Shown here: piece by piece, positions 14,669-22,444 of the stretch
Position numbering within the stretch: position 1 is the first letter of the stretch
Layout: every line of letters begins with the position of its first letter
Origin: CAYINJ01 sp964364745
GTDB lineage: Bacteria; Patescibacteriota; Patescibacteriia; JACRDY01
Length of the DNA stretch: 33,634 bases
Assembly (NCBI GenBank): GCA_964364745.1
Contig: CAYINJ010000004.1
Location: forward strand, 1 to 33,634
Direction: 5' to 3'
Notes under the pieces: generated by a model
The model's database searches: none
Told to the model about the DNA's origin: nothing
What the model saw: the letters and a program-made list of their open reading frames with translations, nothing else
Translations under genes and position numbers: made by a program

Positions 14669-15514
14669 ATGCCTACTCCCGCCACCATTATCGTCGATGG
14701 CAAGGTCCTCGCCCAGGAGCGACTGGTTAAGTTGGCCGCCGCCATCCAAACACTATCCCGGCCGCCGCGGTTGGTGGTGGTGTTAGTGGGTGATGATCCG
14801 GCGTCCGTCAAGTATGTCGAACGCAAGCGCCAGACCGGCGCCAGTGTGGGCATTGTCGTCTTGGTCCACCATCTGCCCCAGTCGACCACGACGGCCGAAG
14901 CGCAGGCCGTGATTGCAAAAATTATCCAGACCGACGCAGTCGATGGTTTGATTGTCCAGCTTCCCCTGCCCGAGCATATCGACACTGTCGCGGTGCTGAA
15001 CAGCGTGCCCGCGGCCGTCGATGTTGATTGTCTGACTGCCACCAATTGGTACGCGCTGGAACAGGGTAATCCGCTGTTTATCCCACCCGTGGCCGGCGCC
15101 GTCTTAGATATTTTTGATTATTATCGAATTGAACTGACTGGCATGGAGGTCGTCTTAGTGGGCTATGGCCGACTGGTTGGCCAGCCGCTCAGTTTGCTGT
15201 TGCGCCAGCGGCCGGTGCACGTCAGCGTTTGTACGGCCGGCTCCGCTGATTTGGCGCAGGTCTTGCCGACGGCTGACGTGATTATCAGCGGCGTGGGCCA
15301 GCCCGGGCTAATTACTGGCGAACTGGTCAAAGCCGGCGCAATCGTGATTGACGTCGGATCGTCGTTGGTGAATGGCAAGCTGAAAGGCGACGTCGATTTT
15401 GATTCCGTCGCGCCGAAAGCGCGGTTGATTACGCCCACGCCCGGTGGTGTCGGGCCGTTGACGGTCGTGCGATTGCTGGAAAATGTCGTCCAAGCGGCGC
15501 AGAATAAAGTATAA
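14669..15514 (+). CDS. folD: methylenetetrahydrofolate dehydrogenase / methenyl-THF cyclohydrolase
   Basis: 281 residues, normal length. Interconverts 5,10-methylene-, methenyl- and 10-formyl-THF using NADP. Visible landmarks are YVERKRQTGASVGI, containing the catalytic Lys region of the first family signature, DGLIVQLPLP, AAVDVDCLTATN, a nucleotide-binding segment VVLVGYGRLVGQPLSLLL and the C-terminal signature TPGGVGPLTVV. The NADP loop reads YGRLVGQP instead of the common GRSxIVGxP, so the Ser that often contacts the cofactor is missing. Cofactor preference may differ. Monocistronic, with its own promoter and terminator. It supplies one-carbon units, but none of the formyl-THF-dependent purine enzymes is nearby. 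Confidence 0.93.
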   Translation: MPTPATIIVDGKVLAQERLVKLAAAIQTLSRPPRLVVVLVGDDPASVKYVERKRQTGASVGIVVLVHHLPQSTTTAEAQAVIAKIIQTDAVDGLIVQLPLPEHIDTVAVLNSVPAAVDVDCLTATNWYALEQGNPLFIPPVAGAVLDIFDYYRIELTGMEVVLVGYGRLVGQPLSLLLRQRPVHVSVCTAGSADLAQVLPTADVIISGVGQPGLITGELVKAGAIVIDVGSSLVNGKLKGDVDFDSVAPKARLITPTPGGVGPLTVVRLLENVVQAAQNKV

Positions 15515-15529
15515 AGTAGGATAGAAGAG

Positions 15530-15552
15530 AAAAGGGCGCCGCCGCCTTTTTT
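15530..15552 (+). terminator. folD terminator
   Basis: AAAAGG/CCTTTT with an inner CG/CG pairing after one bulged G, followed by a run of six T (15547-15552). Confidence 0.65.
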
Positions 15553-15577
15553 GTTTGGCGTTGTGTCTGTTGCGCTC

Positions 15578-15736
15578 GTCATTGCGAAACCGTTCTTACT
15601 CTCGCTCTCGACATTGCGAGGAGGGCCGACGCTTTGGTCGGCCCGACGCGGCAATCCCGGGTTGAGCACGTCAACCGGGCACTGGGATATGCGCCGGGAT
15701 TGCTTCGTCGCTCGCGGACTCACTTCTCGCAATGAC
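15578..15736. repeat. palindromic element GTCATTGCGA...TCGCAATGAC
   Basis: Ends are inverted copies (15578-15587 and 15727-15736). Inside are a second CATTGCGAG start (15612-15620), a GGGCCGAC/GTCGGCCC hairpin (near 15623-15643), and CAATCCCGG (15652-15660) facing CCGGGATTG (15694-15702). First of a run of such elements between the convergent folD and truB genes. Confidence 0.8.
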
Positions 15737-15767
15737 GATGTAGCGTCTGCTCTCACTCTCCGCCTGT

Positions 15768-15850
15768 CATCCTGAGGAGCGAGTCGGCGAGCGACGAATC
15801 AATCCCAGGACGAGCACGTTGGCCATGTCTTTGTTCGTCCTCTCCGTATG
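15768..15850. repeat. degenerate palindromic repeat, GTCATCC type
   Basis: Begins GTCATCCTGAGGAGCGAG and includes AATCAATCCCAGGACGAGCACG, a partial relative of the flanking elements. It appears truncated, with no clear inverted right end before the next element starts at 15850. Confidence 0.55.
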
Positions 15851-15990
15851 TCATTGCGAGCCCCGTCTGTGGGGCGTGGCAACCCAGAGCTCGACGAACA
15901 AGACGTGAAGTGGGATATTACCCTGGGATTGCCTGCCTGCCGGCAGGCAGGCTTCGTCCCCCTCACTTCGTTCGGGGTCCTCGCAATGAC
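15850..15990. repeat. palindromic element with internal 22-nt palindrome
   Basis: GTCATTGCGAG (15850-15860) to CTCGCAATGAC (15980-15990), perfect 11-bp terminal inverted repeats. Contains CCCC/GGGG hairpin next to GCGTGGCAACCCAG, and a perfect 22-nt palindrome (15931-15952) identical to that between rny and ymdB. Confidence 0.85.
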
Positions 15991-16046
15991 AAACATAAAG
16001 CAAAGCTACTTCTCAATGCCGTGGTTTTTCCGCCTCCTCCCCGCTT

Positions 16047-16160
16047 GTCATCCCGAGCGAAGCGAGGGATCTGGGTGACTACCCACGAAGATCCTGTTTG
16101 TTCCTCTTCAAACCATTCCCACGTAGATCCCTCCTCCCGCCAAGCGGGACTCGGGATGAC
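16047..16160. repeat. palindromic element GTCATCCCGAG...CTCGGGATGAC
   Basis: Second repeat family: GTCATCCCGAGCGAAGCGAG at the left and CTCGGGATGAC at the right, with AGGGATCT (left) facing AGATCCCT (right) and a CCCGC/GCGGG hairpin near the right end. Confidence 0.8.
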
Positions 16161-16197
16161 AAACGGGGAGGGTAGTGGAATGGGATGGGTCGTGGGG

Positions 16198-16255
16198 ATA
16201 TAACCTGGGATTGCTTTCCTTCGCTTCGCTCAGGACAGGCTATCCTCGCAATGAC
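16198..16255. repeat. truncated CATTGCGAG-family element
   Basis: Starts within CCTGGGATTGC and ends CTCGCAATGAC (16245-16255), with CCTTCGCTTCGCTCAGG between. Only the right half of the family is present. No coding sequence is seen in 15553-16315; the interval is almost wholly repeat-derived. Confidence 0.7.
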
Positions 16256-16315
16256 GAGAAGAACGTTGTCGCATCAGGACTAATAGTCACTTGGCGGCGG
16301 GGCCTTTTTGATTAT

Positions 16316-16975
16316 TTAAAAAGTGTATCCCTGCCAATTCTCCGCCATTAATTTATCCAACCCCACTGCATCGGCCAGCTGATACTTACCAATCGCCGTG
16401 CGCTGGAGGGCTTCAACATACGCGCCGACCCCCAAGTTCGCACCGAGATCATGGCCTAACGTGCGGATGTAGGTCCCCGACGAACACTCTACCGTGATGG
16501 TTAAGCGCGGCCAAGTATAATCAAGCATGGCAATTTTTTTAATCTCAATTTCCGCCGGTTGACGCTTGACGGTTTTGCCTTGGCGGGCTAATTCATATAA
16601 TTTTTTACCTTGGATTTTTTTGGCGGAATACATCGGCGGGGTTTGGAGTTGCTGGCCCTGGAACTTGGTCACGGCCGCCGCGACCGCTGCGGGACTGAGC
16701 GGAGTGACGACCGGTGTCGGCGTGATCCGGCCGGTGACATCCTGGGTGTCACTGGTCGCGCCAAACACCAGCGTGGCCGTATATGATTTATTCAATTTTA
16801 AAAATTGATTGAGCTGCTTGGTTGATTCTCGTCCCACGCCGACAATTAACAACCCCGTGGCGAAGGGGTCGAGCGTACCGGCGTGGCCAATCCGCCGCTG
16901 GCCGGTAATCAGGCGCAGGCGGTCAATGACGTCATGTGAAGTGATGCCGGCTGGTTTGTTGATTAAGAGAAACAT
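16316..16975 (-). CDS. truB: tRNA pseudouridine(55) synthase
   Basis: 219 residues from ATG 16975 (MFLLINKPAGITSHDVIDRL), the family start. The frame is open a further 77 codons into the region of the purF promoter, but that part does not resemble TruB. Catalytic Asp sits in GHAGTLDPFATGLL, and KSYTATLVFGATSDTQDVTG, TPPMYSAKKIQGKKLYELAR and CSSGTYIRTLGHDLG are canonical motifs. It isomerises U55 in the T loop of tRNA. At ~219 residues it lacks the C-terminal PUA-like extension present in E. coli TruB, a short form common in reduced genomes. It is divergent from purF and convergent with folD. Confidence 0.94.
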   Translation of the reverse strand: MFLLINKPAGITSHDVIDRLRLITGQRRIGHAGTLDPFATGLLIVGVGRESTKQLNQFLKLNKSYTATLVFGATSDTQDVTGRITPTPVVTPLSPAAVAAAVTKFQGQQLQTPPMYSAKKIQGKKLYELARQGKTVKRQPAEIEIKKIAMLDYTWPRLTITVECSSGTYIRTLGHDLGANLGVGAYVEALQRTAIGKYQLADAVGLDKLMAENWQGYTF

Positions 16976-17026
16976 ATTAACCAGAGCATGCCAAAAAAGT
17001 GGTGATCTGTCTATGGCGATGCTTGA

Positions 17027-17054
17027 TTGACGGCTAGAGTAGACGTGGTAGGAT
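17027..17054 (+). promoter_or_regulatory. purF promoter
   Basis: TTGACG, 16 bp, TAGGAT with a TG one base before the -10. Start near 17061 leaves a 36-nt leader that contains GGGGGGTGA just before the ATG, one of the few good ribosome sites in the window. Confidence 0.6.
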
Positions 17055-17096
17055 GCCGGTGCAGACAGTTCTTTTCTCAACCAACGGGGGGTGACT

Positions 17097-18626
17097 ATGT
17101 GTGGGATATATGGCACGGTTCGCCACAGCGGCCCGGTGGTCGGTGATCTCATCGCCGCGGCGGCGGCTCTCGAAAACCGTGGACCGCAATCGGCCGCCTT
17201 GGTCACGGTCCAACAGGGACAATTTCATCCATTCCATAAAGCCGCGCCGGCCGAAATCGCTTTTTTCGGTCTGAAGCCGGACAACTTCCCGGGGCAATCT
17301 GGGATCTGCCACACGCGGTATGCTACCACCGGCCAAGATACGCCGGAAGCAATCGACCGCAATGCTCGGCCGCCGATGGGCGACATTACTCTGGTTCACA
17401 ATGGCGATACGGTCAATGCTGAAATACTTCGTACCGAGTTAGCCCAAGCCGGTCGGATGTTTCACACCCAGACCGACACCGAAGTGATCCACATGATCAT
17501 TGAACGGGCCTTCCGGCTCCGGCAGGTGGCGCGAACTAAGTCCGATCGGACCTATGCCCAGCGGGTGTTTGCCGCGCTGCGATCCGTCCAGCCACAGCTC
17601 GTTGGCGCCTGGTCCATCCTGATCTTGACCGCCCGTGGTCTCATCGCCTGGCGCGGACCGGCGGGAATCCGACCGCTGTTGATGGCCGAGCGGCAAGAAG
17701 TGGCCGGAGTGACCACGGAAGTGGCCTTTGCCTCCGAGTCGTCGGCCTTTAACCGCCTCGGCGGGTATCGGCGGATTCGAGACGTACCGGCCGGTACGGC
17801 AGTGTTTGTCCCCCACACCTTAGAGCGGTGCTACATCGAGCGCTTGTCGTGGCGACAGGAGAAATTCTGTCTGTTCGAGTTCGTCTATCTCGCCCGGCCC
17901 GACTCACGGTTCGGCGGGATCCGCGTCGAGGTGGTCCGCGATCAAGCGGGGGTGCAACTGGCAAAGCAGTACGACGCCACGGTCCGAGGAACGTTTGACA
18001 TTGTCGTCCCCGTGCCGGACTGTCCGCAGTCAACCGCGGCCAGTTTCGCCGCTACCTTCGGGGTGCCGGTCAAACACGCCATTCGCAAAGTTGGCAACAA
18101 GCGCAGTTTCCTCCAGACCAGCGCCGAAAAACGGCGCAAGGCCATCAGTGACAAGTTCATTTTCATTCGCGAGTTCATCGGCGGTCAGCGCATCGCGCTG
18201 GTTGATGACTCGCTGGTGCGCGGGGCGACGCTGGGCAAGCTCCTGCGGCACCTGTTCTTGCTCGGCGCGGCGGAAGTCCACCTCTTCCTGGCCTGTCCAG
18301 AGATCATCGGGCCGTGTTACTACGGCATCGATACGCCGGATGATCACGCGCTGTTGGCCTGGCACCACAACCAGCAGCGCCCCCGGACCAGGGCGGAGAT
18401 TGTCGACGAACTCTTAATCGAGACCTGCCAAGGTCTATCCGATGCCGACCGCGCCAGTCGCCATCAGCAGGTGTCCATTCATTACTTGTCGCTGGAGCGG
18501 TTAGCCGTGGCGATTGGACGGCCAGCGAACCAGCTCTGCCTCGGCTGTCTGACTCGGCACTATCCAACTCCCACCGACGGCGTCGAACTGAAACGCGAGC
18601 GGTGGATCGCCGATCGAACACTTTGA
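17097..18626 (+). CDS. purF: amidophosphoribosyltransferase
   Basis: 509 residues. First committed step of purine synthesis: glutamine plus PRPP gives phosphoribosylamine. The chosen start gives MCGIYGTV, exposing Cys2, the N-terminal nucleophile of the Ntn-type glutaminase; the GTG six bases upstream would bury it. The glutaminase half shows ENRGPQS, HTRYATTG and HNGDTVN (HNGN in most relatives). The transferase half shows CLFEFVYLARPDS, VPVPDCPQSTA and the PRPP loop ALVDDSLVRGAT (367-378), then CYYGIDTP and a C-terminal CLGCLTRHYP. All catalytic motifs are present. No other pur gene lies nearby, so it is an isolated member of the pathway here. Flanked by its own promoter and terminator. Confidence 0.92.
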   Translation: MCGIYGTVRHSGPVVGDLIAAAAALENRGPQSAALVTVQQGQFHPFHKAAPAEIAFFGLKPDNFPGQSGICHTRYATTGQDTPEAIDRNARPPMGDITLVHNGDTVNAEILRTELAQAGRMFHTQTDTEVIHMIIERAFRLRQVARTKSDRTYAQRVFAALRSVQPQLVGAWSILILTARGLIAWRGPAGIRPLLMAERQEVAGVTTEVAFASESSAFNRLGGYRRIRDVPAGTAVFVPHTLERCYIERLSWRQEKFCLFEFVYLARPDSRFGGIRVEVVRDQAGVQLAKQYDATVRGTFDIVVPVPDCPQSTAASFAATFGVPVKHAIRKVGNKRSFLQTSAEKRRKAISDKFIFIREFIGGQRIALVDDSLVRGATLGKLLRHLFLLGAAEVHLFLACPEIIGPCYYGIDTPDDHALLAWHHNQQRPRTRAEIVDELLIETCQGLSDADRASRHQQVSIHYLSLERLAVAIGRPANQLCLGCLTRHYPTPTDGVELKRERWIADRTL

Positions 18627-18646
18627 ACCTCACAACCACGCTCATC

Positions 18647-18688
18647 GCCACCCAGTCCCGCTTAGCGGGACTGGGTGGCTCCTTTTTT
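18647..18688 (+). terminator. very strong purF terminator
   Basis: Perfect 15-bp stem (18647-18661 with 18665-18679), TTA loop, then TCC and six T. Same CCCGCTTAGCGGG core as the terminators at 7369 and 22445. Confidence 0.93.
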
Positions 18689-18689
18689 A

Positions 18690-18718
18690 TTGACTTTTGG
18701 CCATTTGGCCAGTATAGT
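18690..18718 (+). promoter_or_regulatory. infB promoter
   Basis: TTGACT, 17 bp, TATAGT, each 5/6 to consensus, beginning two bases after the purF terminator T-run. Start near 18725, leader of about 18 nt. Confidence 0.75.
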
Positions 18719-18742
18719 GGTGATACTTTTCAATTTGGAACC

Positions 18743-20746
18743 ATGAACGTCACTGAATTAGCTCGCCGGCTGCGAGTGAATACGAAAGAGCTGCTCGAGC
18801 TGTTGCCGCAGTTTGGTTTTGATATTGGGGCGCGGGCAATCAAGATTGAGCCGCGGACAGCGCAGCGCATCATCCGCGACTGGCCTAAACTGTATCGCGA
18901 ACATCAAGCTCGGGTCACGGCGGAACGCAAAGTTCGGGACAAACAAGAACGCCAGCTGAAGATGCAGACCTCCGGTCCGGTGCTGCTGCCAGCGGTGATG
19001 ACGGTGCGCGAGTTTGCCGAAAAGATTGAAGTGCCGGTCAACAAGGTGGTGGCCGAACTGATGAACAATGGCATCTTGGCGACGTTAAACGAGCGAGTTG
19101 ATTTTGATACCGCCGCGATTATCGCCGAAGACCTTGGACTGCTGGTGGCCAAAGAGACAGTTGACCGCGCGGCCGCAGTCGAGGAAGACAAGGACTTGAA
19201 ATTAAAGAACCTCTTGGCGGCTGGCGACGCCGTTGATCTCCGACCACGGCCACCGGTGGTGGTAGTGATGGGCCATGTCGATCACGGCAAGACGAAATTG
19301 CTCGACGCCATTCGTCACACCGATGTAGTGGCCGGCGAACACGGCGGCATCACCCAGCACATTGGCGCTTATCAGATTACTCGGCAGGGGCGGGCCATTA
19401 CCTTTATTGATACTCCGGGTCACGAAGCGTTTTCAGCCATGCGTTCTCGTGGCGCCAAGGTCGCCGACATTGCGATTTTGGTGGTGGCCGCCGACGACTC
19501 GATCAAACCCCAAACCGTGGAAGCGATTCAGATCATTCAAGCCGTCGGTCTGCCGTTCGTGGTCGCCATTAATAAAATTGATAAGCCCGACGCGGACATC
19601 GAACGAGTGAAATCGGACTTGGCCCAGCGCAACCTCTTGCCGGAGGACTGGGGCGGCCAAGTCATTTGTGTTCCCATCTCCGCCAAGGCCGGCACCAACA
19701 TTGAGCAGCTGCTCGACATGGTCTTGCTAGCGGCCGACTTAGATCCAAGTAAAATGATGGCTGACCCCAGTCGGCTAGCCGTCGGAACGGTGATTGAAGC
19801 GCATAAAGACCCCGGCGAAGGCGCGGTGGCCACGGTCTTGATTCAGAGCGGAACACTGCGCCCCAATGATGTTATTGGCATTAATAGCGAACTCTATGGC
19901 CGCGTCCGAGCGATGAAGGACTGGAACGGTCAAGATATGACTGCCGCGACGCCCGGTACGCCAGTCAAGGTCTTGGGCTGGAAAGTGGAACCAGCGGTCG
20001 GTGATGTCTTGGAAATCACCACCGATCAAAAAACTTTGACCGTACCCAAGAACAAAAAAGCCCGAACCGGCGCGGTTAAAGCGACGATCAAGGCCACCAG
20101 TGAAGACGACGCCGAGTCGCCAGCGGTCAAAACGCTAAATATCGTCCTCAAGAGCGACGTCTTGGGTTCAGCCGAAGCGATTGCGGAGTCGTTAGAAAAA
20201 TTAGAAATTCCGGCCGGCGTGAATTATAAGATCATTACTCGCGGGCTTGGTAACGTCACCGAAGCGGACATCTTACGCGGGGAAGGCGATGGCGCGTTGG
20301 TGATTGGTTTCAACGTGTCGGTCGCGCCCACCGCCCAGCTATTGGCCCGAGACAAAGGGGTGAAAGTCCACTTGTTTAAGATTATTTATGAACTGCTGGA
20401 TCTGGTCAAAGACCGACTGAACACCATGGTCGATATCGAGCTCAAAGAAATAGATCTCGGCCAGATTAAGGTCTTGGCTATTTTCAAAACGGACAAAACC
20501 GGTCAGGTGGTTGGTGGGGCGGTCACCGACGGGAAGGTCGCCGTCAACACCAAGGCCCGGTTGTTGCGTGACGGCCTCGACCTTGATCGGCTGGCTATCG
20601 TCGGGTTACAATCAGGGAAGCAGGAGGTCCAAGACGTTGAGGCCGGCGCCCAATGTGGTCTGAAAATCACCGGCAAACTCGATGTTCGCCTCGGCGACAT
20701 CCTGGAAGTTTATCGGGAAGAAAAAGTGATTCGTCAGGTCAAATAA
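18743..20746 (+). CDS. infB: translation initiation factor IF-2
   Basis: 667 residues from ATG 18743 (MNVTELARRLRVNTKEL). GTPase that brings fMet-tRNA to the 30S and joins the subunits. Two short IF2-N-like helical modules (about residues 1-50 and 90-140) precede the G domain. Its motifs are G1 GHVDHGKT at 177-184, DTPGHEAF, NKIDKPDAD and SAKAGTN. Domains II-IV follow, with KVGDVLEI-like and VLKSDVLGSAEAI segments and the C2 fMet-tRNA-binding domain at the end (LRDGLDLDRLAIVGLQSGK, ITGKLDVRLGDILEVYRE). Short N-terminal region compared with E. coli. The frame extends 47 codons upstream through the terminator and promoter, which rules out an earlier start. Thioredoxin follows by 29 bp. Confidence 0.96.
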   Translation: MNVTELARRLRVNTKELLELLPQFGFDIGARAIKIEPRTAQRIIRDWPKLYREHQARVTAERKVRDKQERQLKMQTSGPVLLPAVMTVREFAEKIEVPVNKVVAELMNNGILATLNERVDFDTAAIIAEDLGLLVAKETVDRAAAVEEDKDLKLKNLLAAGDAVDLRPRPPVVVVMGHVDHGKTKLLDAIRHTDVVAGEHGGITQHIGAYQITRQGRAITFIDTPGHEAFSAMRSRGAKVADIAILVVAADDSIKPQTVEAIQIIQAVGLPFVVAINKIDKPDADIERVKSDLAQRNLLPEDWGGQVICVPISAKAGTNIEQLLDMVLLAADLDPSKMMADPSRLAVGTVIEAHKDPGEGAVATVLIQSGTLRPNDVIGINSELYGRVRAMKDWNGQDMTAATPGTPVKVLGWKVEPAVGDVLEITTDQKTLTVPKNKKARTGAVKATIKATSEDDAESPAVKTLNIVLKSDVLGSAEAIAESLEKLEIPAGVNYKIITRGLGNVTEADILRGEGDGALVIGFNVSVAPTAQLLARDKGVKVHLFKIIYELLDLVKDRLNTMVDIELKEIDLGQIKVLAIFKTDKTGQVVGGAVTDGKVAVNTKARLLRDGLDLDRLAIVGLQSGKQEVQDVEAGAQCGLKITGKLDVRLGDILEVYREEKVIRQVK

Positions 20747-20775
20747 TTGCTCGATCAATCTTTAATATTTTTTCT

Positions 20776-21102
20776 ATGGCCGAACTTCACCTCACTAATG
20801 ACAACTTCGACGCCGAAGTGCTCCAGTCGCCGGTGCCGGTCCTAGTTGATTTCTTTGCGGTCTGGTGTGGGCCGTGCAAGGTCCAAGGTCCGATCGTAGC
20901 CGAGCTAGCTGGCGAACTGGCCGGTCAGCCGGTGAAAGTGGCCAAGTTGGACGTCGATGAAGCGCGGGACGTGGCCGCTAAGTACACTGTCATGTCCATT
21001 CCGACCTTAATTATTTTCAAAGACGGCCAGCCGGTCGAGACCATGGTCGGCCTGCGCACCAAAGACGACCTCAAAGCCAAATTGCAGTCACTGATGGTTT
21101 AA
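20776..21102 (+). CDS. trxA: thioredoxin
   Basis: 108 residues, standard size. Active site WCGPC at residues 30-34 in the context VDFFAVWCGPCKVQGPIVAELA. cis-Pro loop SIPTLIIF. Start at ATG 20776 (MAELHLTNDNF), 29 bp after infB. The frame is open upstream inside infB but without family similarity. Cytoplasmic dithiol reductant for ribonucleotide reductase and other partners. It is followed by a terminator and then a TrxB-like flavoprotein which, unusually, has lost the cysteines needed to reduce it. Confidence 0.96.
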   Translation: MAELHLTNDNFDAEVLQSPVPVLVDFFAVWCGPCKVQGPIVAELAGELAGQPVKVAKLDVDEARDVAAKYTVMSIPTLIIFKDGQPVETMVGLRTKDDLKAKLQSLMV

Positions 21103-21160
21103 TTGACCAAGCGACGGCATACTTGGCGGACGGCACTAGCGCTAGATAACCCGCAGTAGT

Positions 21161-21187
21161 CGGACACCCAGTGGGGTGTCCGATTTT
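21161..21187 (+). terminator. terminator after thioredoxin
   Basis: CGGACACCC/GGGTGTCCG, perfect 9-bp stem with AGTG loop, followed by ATTTT. Confidence 0.8.
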
Positions 21188-21203
21188 ATCCCTCGGCAGT
21201 CAC

Positions 21204-21232
21204 TTGAAGAAAAGACCGGTCTGTACTACACT
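21204..21232 (+). promoter_or_regulatory. promoter of the TrxB-like gene, probably leaderless
   Basis: TTGAAG, 17 bp, TACACT (4/6 each). The -10 ends 10 bases before ATG 21243, so the transcript would start only about 3-4 bases ahead of the start codon. No Shine-Dalgarno sequence. Confidence 0.55.
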
Positions 21233-21242
21233 CCACCATATT

Positions 21243-22208
21243 ATGATTAATCACGCGGCCGAAAAAATTTGGGAGGTGATTGTGGTTGGTGGTGCGGCCG
21301 CCGGATTGACCGCGGCGCTGTATGCCAGCCGGCGGGGGCTGTCGACGCTGGTCATTACCGCCGATCTCGGCGGGCAGATGAGTATTACTGATGACATTGC
21401 CAACTATCCCGGCATCGATTTCATTACCGGGCCGGGGTTAACGACCGCGGTCCGGAATCAAGCGCTAAAATATGGCGCGACGATAACTCTTGATCGAGTG
21501 CTAGCCGTAACGGCTGGCGCGCCACACCAGATCACGACGACTCAAGGGCACTATCAAGCTCGAACGGTGATCTTGGCGTTTGGGCTGACCCCCCGCTGGT
21601 TGGGCGTGGAACACGAAGCAACATTGACTGGTCGCGGCGTGAGCTATGAAGTGTCCGCCGAGCTGTCGCCGTATCGCGATCAAGTCGTCGCCGTGGTGGG
21701 CGGCGGTAATGCGGCCGTCACGGCCGCGATTCGGCTGGCCACCGTGGCTAAAACGGTGTACGTCATTCACCGCCGAGATGAATTCTCGGCTGAAGCGACA
21801 TTGAAACAACAATTGGCCCAGCCGGTCAACGTGGTCATCCGTCTGGCTAGCGAGGTGGTTGGTTTGCGGGGTGATGAACGGTTGACAGGAATTGAAGTTC
21901 ATGATATTGTCTCCGATACGGTGGAAACACTCGCCGTTGACCAGTTGATCATTCACATCGGGTATCAAACTAACACGGCTTGGCTCGACGGAGTGGTGAC
22001 TCGCAACGAGCGCGGCCTGATCGTCATTGACGATCGGTGCCGGACCAGTCAGCCCGGAATTTTTGCCGCTGGTGACGTGACCACTATTCCCTACAAACAA
22101 ATCGTGATTTCGGCCGGCGAGGGGGCCAAAGCCGCCATCGCCGCCGAGCAATATCTGGCCCACCGCCCGGATACTGACCCGGTCATTCCCGACTGGGGGA
22201 CTAAATAA
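21243..22208 (+). CDS. TrxB-like NAD(P)/FAD oxidoreductase without redox CxxC
   Basis: 321 residues, the size and domain order of low-Mr thioredoxin reductase. It has an FAD-binding GGAAAG (16-21), a GGQM loop, an NAD(P)-binding VVGGGNAAV (151-159) followed by HRRDEFSAE, and a C-terminal FAD motif GIFAAGDVTTIPYKQIVISAGEGAKAA. In true TrxB the NADPH domain has GVSYCATCDGFF. Here the aligned segment is GVSYEVSAELSP, so both cysteines are replaced (Glu136 and Ala139) and it cannot reduce thioredoxin by the normal route. It resembles the class of TrxR-like proteins that use other acceptors (for example ferredoxin/flavodoxin-NADP reductases of YumC type) or have become redox sensors. Position beside trxA makes the loss striking. 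Confidence 0.85.
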   Translation: MINHAAEKIWEVIVVGGAAAGLTAALYASRRGLSTLVITADLGGQMSITDDIANYPGIDFITGPGLTTAVRNQALKYGATITLDRVLAVTAGAPHQITTTQGHYQARTVILAFGLTPRWLGVEHEATLTGRGVSYEVSAELSPYRDQVVAVVGGGNAAVTAAIRLATVAKTVYVIHRRDEFSAEATLKQQLAQPVNVVIRLASEVVGLRGDERLTGIEVHDIVSDTVETLAVDQLIIHIGYQTNTAWLDGVVTRNERGLIVIDDRCRTSQPGIFAAGDVTTIPYKQIVISAGEGAKAAIAAEQYLAHRPDTDPVIPDWGTK

Positions 22209-22249
22209 ATCTTCCACCAAAGAACAGCCAAACCGAAAAGGGAGGAAAA

Positions 22250-22417
22250 ATGTCCGTCAATTGGATCGATCCGCCGCGGCAACCGCGGGAAAAGCCGTTG
22301 CTGGCGTATGAGTTCGATGATCGGCCAGATCGGTGGATCCGGTGGTTGGTAGTCGCGCTGGCAGTGGGGATTGTCACCTTCGTGGTGCTGGCCCAGTTTC
22401 AGGTGGCCTCACCGTGA
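22250..22417 (+). CDS. small single-pass membrane protein (55 aa)
   Basis: Short ORF with one of the best ribosome sites in the window (GGGAGG five bases before ATG). The N-terminal half is charged and proline-rich (DPPRQPREKP, EFDDRPDRWIRW); residues 31-49 are a clear transmembrane helix (RWLVVALAVGIVTFVVLAQ) and a six-residue tail follows. By the positive-inside rule the basic N-terminus should be cytoplasmic. It lies 41 bp after the TrxB-like gene, on the same strand, and is closed by a terminator, so it probably shares that transcript. No family recognised; function unknown. Confidence 0.6.
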   Translation: MSVNWIDPPRQPREKPLLAYEFDDRPDRWIRWLVVALAVGIVTFVVLAQFQVASP

Positions 22418-22444
22418 ATCAGCCCGACAGTCACGTTTCATCTG

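Noticed and set aside
15163..15756. Minus-strand ORF of 197 codons over folD and the repeats
   Set aside because: It is the antisense of folD plus repeat DNA, low in complexity, with no recognisable domain.
15550..16260. Possible CRISPR array because of dense repeats
   Set aside because: Repeats are long, diverse, palindromic, irregularly spaced and partly truncated; there are no unique spacers of constant length and no cas genes.
16976..17206. 77-residue N-terminal extension of TruB
   Set aside because: It overlaps the purF promoter and 5' end on the other strand and has no similarity to TruB; MFLLINKPAGITSHD is the usual start.
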